A stretch of 64,000 nt of DNA from Flammula alnicola (Eukaryota; Basidiomycota; Agaricomycetes; Agaricales; Strophariaceae): NCBI GenBank assembly GCA_015499995.1, contig JADNRV010000009.1, positions 496,001-560,000 of the forward strand. Direction: 5' to 3'. Both the position numbers and the translations under genes were made by a program. Of the stretch, positions 59,383 through 64,000 are shown piece after piece (positions within the stretch are counted from its first letter, which is position 1; each line of letters opens with the position of its first letter). The notes under the pieces are model-generated. The model saw nothing but the letters and a program-made list of their open reading frames with translations, did no database searches and was not told the origin of the DNA.

Positions 59383-60258
59383 CTGTTAATCTACATGAAT
59401 GATGAGATTTGCAGTTAGTATAACACAGTAGAAAGCAAGGACACACTCGCAAGCCGTGGTTGGAAGAGCGATGCTTGGTAAACTGAGGAGAATAAATATG
59501 GTGGGAGGAAAGAAGATGCGTAGAGCGTCGCGGTCTTTTAAAATTAACCTACAGACTTAATTCATGCAGGGCAGCCTACGCTCTCCGATTCTAGCCAGAG
59601 AAGGCACTATATAGGTACGGAACAGGGCCTGATCATCATGGGTTGTCTTTCGATTCAGGGAAGCGCAATCTGTGGGATATTGTGAACGTCGACCCCCATA
59701 CATACGGTAGTTGACTTGCAGAGTGTTGGCTAGGTTGGTAGCCGTGGATTCTAGGTTCTCTATATTCACATGCTCATATATTGCACTCGACGAATGAGTT
59801 AGTCGGCCTGGTAATGGTGGAAGGCGCCCTAAAGTCTAACGCACACACGAACGCCACAACCTATTCAATCGTGTTTATTTGGGCGAATCTCACGAAGAAA
59901 GCAGTTCAATTGATCGACATACCTGTCAGGCTTTCCGGCCCTTATGTTACAGTCTTCCCCGGCCCATCAGGCTTTGCACCATGTTGGAGTCTTGATGCCA
60001 GCAGAGTTATGAGGTTTTTGGAAGAGAAACAAAGGATTAAATTATGGAGCAGAAGAGTTGAAATGCTTAATTACGCGACGTTGAAAAAGAAAGAGCATGC
60101 CAGAGAGGAAAAAGCAAAAAAGAAAAAAAGAAAAAAAGAAAAGAAAAAAAGATACAAATCACGATCTCATAATGTTTTGATAATGCAGCGGTGTACTTTC
60201 ATACTCTCGCTGGAATATCCTGTCCTTCTCTTTCACCATCCAGCTATATCACAAGGTG
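59383..60258. other. Intergenic with A-rich tract
   Basis: Upstream of the DUF6533-type gene and downstream of EAF3. The ORF at 59781-60332 (+) reads through an A/G-rich tract as poly-Lys and overlaps the EAF3 3' end, so it is not accepted as a gene. Confidence 0.5.
60103..60152. repeat. Purine (A/G)-rich low-complexity tract
   Basis: Runs of A3-A7 separated by single G bases on the plus strand, about 50 bases. On the opposite strand this is a T-rich tract just downstream of the EAF3 stop codon and could lie in its 3' UTR or downstream region. Confidence 0.8.
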
Positions 60259-61563
60259 TCAGCACCAGAAGTAAAGTGACGGAGCATTGTAAGGAACATA
60301 CATCATCAATTCGTTCGCATAATCACGTATGAGAGCGACAGACTCCGAGTCGAGCGATGTTCCCGCAATCATCTGGGGCAAACTCACTGCAAACGGATGG
60401 AAATGAGGAAGAAACCTATGGGCACGACTCTTGAAAACTCACCAAGCATTCGCAGCAGATGCTCTGCGCCGTATATCGCGCTCATCTCTTTTTCCTGCCC
60501 GACAATGACCTGAGGCCCCGTCCAGTATTGTTTTCTGACTTGGGCATATTGCGCCCGTTCGAACCGATACAGGAGGTTGCTACCCAATGCTCGATCGAAG
60601 TAGCATTGAAGTCCATCAACGACCGTTTGGATTACGAGAGCGGGTTCTTTCAGACTGACACAAGTTGGCATTCTTGATGCACATGCATGCGAAGGGCGAG
60701 AACTTACTGAGGTGGCTTTGTTGTCTTCACATACTCAGCAAATTCGGAGAGCACTTCAACGACATTGGGAGATCGTGGTAATGTTACGAGCTGGAAGGCA
60801 GCTTGTTGAAGAGGAATGAAGAGAAGGAAGCATACATGCGTACTTGATTGTTTTTTGTGACTGCCTCCCAGTCGTCAACTAAGATCACCTTCAGCAACTC
60901 TGGGACAGTAAGTTTCATATCGGGTTTCTTGCTGCTTTCATCCTAGAGAAGTTTTATTGAAAATGAGTATGATCGATACAGCAAAGGCGGTGAAAAAAAA
61001 ATCAATGAACCTCCTCCCGAGCCCTCTTTGTACCGCGAGTTCCATCCTTCCTCGCTCCTGCTCGCGTGCTGATGCTGTCTTTGCCTGTTCCAGCTACAGA
61101 CTTGTTTTGCGCTTTTGAAGTCGTCGAACCACCATGGACACTCGTGGTGGTTGTTTGTTGAAGGCTCTTCTGAATCGCTAGATTCGATTCCGTGAGTTTC
61201 AGGAGTCGACTTGCGGGCACCCATTCATCCCATCTGTCAGAGGAGAAGAAGAAGGAAAAGCATGTTAGCATGATGATGCAATACAGAAATCGATAGCTGG
61301 ACTAGACATCGCCACAGCTGTAGGGCTTCCGGCCAGCCTGCCATCCGTAACTATGCCCTGTTGAAGAATGAGAATAAGACGTACGTCTGCTTCCACCCTT
61401 TATAGTGGACGAGGTAATGTGGGCCTACAACTCCCGTAGTCGTGGAGGCTTCATCATAATTCTTGGTTTTCAGTACCTTCGCCTCGTAGATCAGAGGTCC
61501 ATGGTAACACAAGACGCGTTCTTGCGCATTGAAGATTGGTGATACGGTGGCCGTGGTAGACAT
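60259..61563 (-). CDS. EAF3: Chromodomain/MRG protein Eaf3 (MRG15, Alp13)
   Basis: Subunit of the NuA4 acetyltransferase and Rpd3S deacetylase complexes; its chromodomain reads methylated histone H3 K36 (family knowledge). Minus-strand exons: 61563-61385, 61233-61011, 60942-60844, 60790-60708, 60654-60443 and 60386-60259; 924 nt, 307 residues, all phases consistent. Chromodomain, residues about 10-75: ERVLCYHGPLIYEAKVL, HYLVHYKGWKQT, WDEWVPASRLLK. The linker is basic and Ser/Thr-rich (ARKDGTRGTKRAREE). MRG domain, residues about 135-305: KLTVPELLKVILVDDWEAV, TLPRSPNVVEVLSEF, LVIQTVVDGLQCYFDRALGS, LLYRFERAQY, ATG-encoded MIAG, and YVPYNAPSLYFWC at the end. The 61384-61234 intron is the longest at about 150 nt. 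No defects. Confidence 0.95.
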
Positions 61564-63686
61564 GGTTTCTTATAAAATGAATAGCAACGACGGTTGCAAA
61601 TCAGGTGTCTTTAAATGTAGCAAAAGCTGAATCTGGCGCGCCGTAAGCATCAGGAGCGGTCCGATGGTGATTTTCGCGTTTTTGACCTACCAGTCGATTC
61701 AATTTATGGTCTTGAGACAACCAGAGAAGTCGTGAAGGAAAGTAGAAGAGACGGCAGAGGGTTAACTTGGAAGAGACAGTAAGGATGATGGTGGCGCAGA
61801 GCCAAATTGAAATATGTACGTCGGAGTTGAACATGACAGACTGTCTGCGTCCATGGAGCGGCCCGAACCTTCTCCACCACCACCACATCTCCACGTATAA
61901 CGTTTAGTTCTACGAAGCAAGGATTGCAAAGGTTACGAATTCACATCACTTTCTTATTGTCGCCATATGATGAATGGAAGTTAACTCCTAGGAGCTCGTT
62001 CGACGACGACGTTCAGTAGACACTTCGGAAGGTTCTACCATCGCTCTGACATCCCAAGTAGGCCGTCTATTCACGTTCTGGAGCATCATCGCATGACAGG
62101 AGGGATACACTGTCCTTTGGCCGTCCTCGAGCGACTTCTTACTTCAGGGTCACTTTGACGCAGTGAACACGAATCGCAGTACGTATGCCAGCCGTTTCTT
62201 GCCAAAATTGCCATTGACACTGAGCGCGACTCGGAGCATCACGTTGTGCTATTGAAGATGAATGCAACGACGACCGATTGACCAGTGTGCTCGTTGGGAT
62301 ATCTATTCAGTATATTCCTCATAATTTCTTTCCTCTCTCTATGTTCTGCTCCTGACTTGTAGTTTTCACCGTTAGTTAGGCTCGAGCCCTCGAGTGATGG
62401 GGACCTGTGTCTCCCTTTTGGCATGCAAACGGATTCTACTTCGACACCTTGTTGTTCGACCTGGTGGGATGGGTGTCGCGGTTGGAAGAGCATGAAGAAC
62501 ATCATTAAGCTGCTGACGAAGATCCGCAAGGCACAGAGAGCGTTCAGTTTAGCGGAATTGCTTTGTTTGCCAAGTTGGTTCTGCTTGGGCTTTCTTGGTT
62601 CTCCTTCTGCAATTACACCCATTTTTCAGAACCATCTAGGCGCCTCTTGTTGCTTGACGTTTTACATGTCAAAGCCCTCCTTCGTACTAGCTCAAGTGGA
62701 GCATCTTCAGACTACGCCTATTGATTGTGTCAATGGCCCGGACGTCATGTGTCCTCGATTTCTCGCCTGCGGCCTACCAAGGCCTCTTCCGTGGGTGCCT
62801 GCTTGATTTTGGGTTTTGCATCCCTTGTACATGTTGGACAGCTCGAACACAGCTCGAACTTGTTCCCGCTCGTCTTCAAGAGAAATCGCCGCTTTTTATA
62901 TAACTTTTGACCTCCCTTTCCCATTGGACTTCTTTCCGCACCTTTCACAGGTCTCATGGCTACACCTCTTTCTTCAAATTCTTGCGAATAGATACGTGGC
63001 CGTACTCGTTCTCGATCTCAAGTATGTTTGATCTATTTTGTATGAATTATATCGTTGCTGAAAAAAATCCCTTGTCAGATTACTTGTGACGGTGTACATG
63101 ATCGAACCTCCCCACTGGGTCAGCGTCTGTCCCGCGGAATGACACTTTTGTATTTGCTTCTGCACTATATAGAAAATATTGAATGAAACTCGTCGCCAGA
63201 GAGCGTGGTCTTCTTTGGTACAGTCCACTCTTATGCTGCGTATTCATTCTGCTCGCCAATGATTTTTGCCTTGAAAGCTCGACAAGTTATAATCGAATAA
63301 CAGAAACGGTTGATTTAACCCCTTATTCTCGGACTCGTTAAGGTCTCTTCCTTCAGATTCCATGGGTTTAATTCAACTCGTGGATACAAAGAGGCTTTTG
63401 ATTTTCTCGTTTTTTACGTCCTGGCTGGCAAGCTGGACAGTGACTAGCGACCGGGTGGAACCATTCTTAACCGTTCCAGGAACGCTCTGCTTGCTTTAAA
63501 GCAAATATTTCTCAAAGGCAAGTTTCGTAATCCGGACTTTGCAGATATATACTGCTAGGTTGCTTGGATTCGCAAACTCTACTGAGCGCCTAACGGTGTG
63601 CGTGGGAAGTGGCCGCCACAGGGTCCGTGCACGAATGGGGTAAAAGCTTGGGGGGCAAGAATTCTAAATTGTGACCACCTCCACCC
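61564..63686. other. Long intergenic stretch, no gene supported
   Basis: About 2.1 kb upstream of EAF3 and upstream of the right-edge gene. Two ORFs of 127 codons overlap antisense to each other at 62239-62806, and neither has a domain or splice context. The sequence becomes T-rich towards 63400. No tRNA or repeat ends were found. Confidence 0.5.
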
Positions 63687-64000
63687 ATGTCGACTACTGA
63701 CGATGCGCTCAACTGGCTCTGTTCTCTTGATTCTACCTGCACTAGCTCTCCAGGACTCAGTTCAGCTTCTCCTTATCTTACTGACTGGCTACATATCACT
63801 CCGGCGACCGACTCGCCCACTTCGTCTGCACCTCCATCTTCCTCTCCCCCTCTGCAGGATGTCTCTTCTTCTTCTCGAGTCAATTGGCCTCAAACTCAAG
63901 ATTTCGGATTCAATCACCTCTATTATGTTCCTGATTATTTCTATTCCGACGCTGGTACAAGCTCTGCGAGTCTAACTGGATCTGGTCTTCTTGCCCAGGT
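63687..64000 (+). CDS. N-terminal part of a Ser/Thr/Pro-rich protein (cut by right edge)
   Basis: An ATG at 63687 (context CACCCATGTC) opens a frame that has no stop up to the window edge, 104 codons. It begins MSTTDDALNWLCSLDSTC, continues with a Ser/Pro-rich region (TDSPTSSAPPSSSSPPLQ) and then aromatic residues (FGFNHLYYVPDYFYSDAG). The last bases CAGGT could be an exon end followed by a donor. Low-complexity acidic/Ser-Pro N-termini of this kind are common in fungal transcription factors, but no DNA-binding domain is visible, so no function is assigned. Confidence 0.5.
   Translation, partial: MSTTDDALNWLCSLDSTCTSSPGLSSASPYLTDWLHITPATDSPTSSAPPSSSPPLQDVSSSSRVNWPQTQDFGFNHLYYVPDYFYSDAGTSSASLTGSGLLAQ

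Noticed and set aside
59781..60332. 183-codon plus ORF with poly-Lys stretch
   Set aside because: The Lys run is only the A-rich tract translated, and the ORF overlaps the end of EAF3 on the other strand.
62239..62806. Two 127-codon ORFs on opposite strands
   Set aside because: They overlap each other antisense, and neither has a recognisable domain or splice signals.

Overview
The window is genomic DNA from a filamentous basidiomycete, most likely an Agaricomycete. The evidence is short GT-AG introns (about 45-110 nt) in nearly every gene, a four-exon histone H4, and families typical of mushroom-forming fungi: an F-box/LRR protein, an SRPK-like kinase, a DUF6533-type membrane protein, a DUF6606/DUF3638/DUF3645 giant and a SWIM-finger MULE transposon. 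Both edges cut through genes.

Left third (1-24.8 kb) is mostly housekeeping. In order: the DEAH helicase Prp43 (-, cut by the left edge), an F-box/LRR protein (+), a Cdc12-type septin (+), a TFIIIC triple-barrel subunit (-) sharing a 174-bp promoter region with the FtsJ-type methyltransferase MRM2 (+), histone H4 (-), a giant sacsin-like gene ending in a BTB domain (+), and the 20S proteasome subunit PRE4 (+).

Middle (25-52.9 kb) is accessory. It holds a broken SRPK-like kinase, two divergent orphan genes, a single-pass membrane glycoprotein gene (29-31 kb), two small paralogous membrane proteins (31.5-33.7 kb), an intron-containing tRNA-Leu(AAG), a decayed FAD monooxygenase, a 366-bp foldback MITE, and a gene of about 3,130 codons with a GEGKS P-loop. 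A second copy of the membrane glycoprotein gene lies in opposite orientation at 47.6-49.8 kb. The two copies have six exons of exactly equal length, including a 16-nt microexon. A PMP20-type peroxiredoxin closes this part.

Right part (52.9-64 kb): a complete 4.5-kb MULE transposon with terminal inverted repeats of over 400 bp and an unbroken transposase, a polytopic DUF6533-type membrane protein (-), the NuA4/Rpd3S chromodomain subunit EAF3 (-), and the start of a Ser/Pro-rich protein that runs off the right edge.

A theme throughout is single-base frame breaks that almost all act as one missing base. They occur once each in otherwise perfect housekeeping genes (PRP43, MRM2) and at least fifteen times in the sacsin-like gene, while septin, H4, PRE4, EAF3, peroxiredoxin, the TFIIIC subunit and both glycoproteins are clean. 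Consensus errors are the simplest explanation. Local decay of the sacsin-like gene is the alternative.
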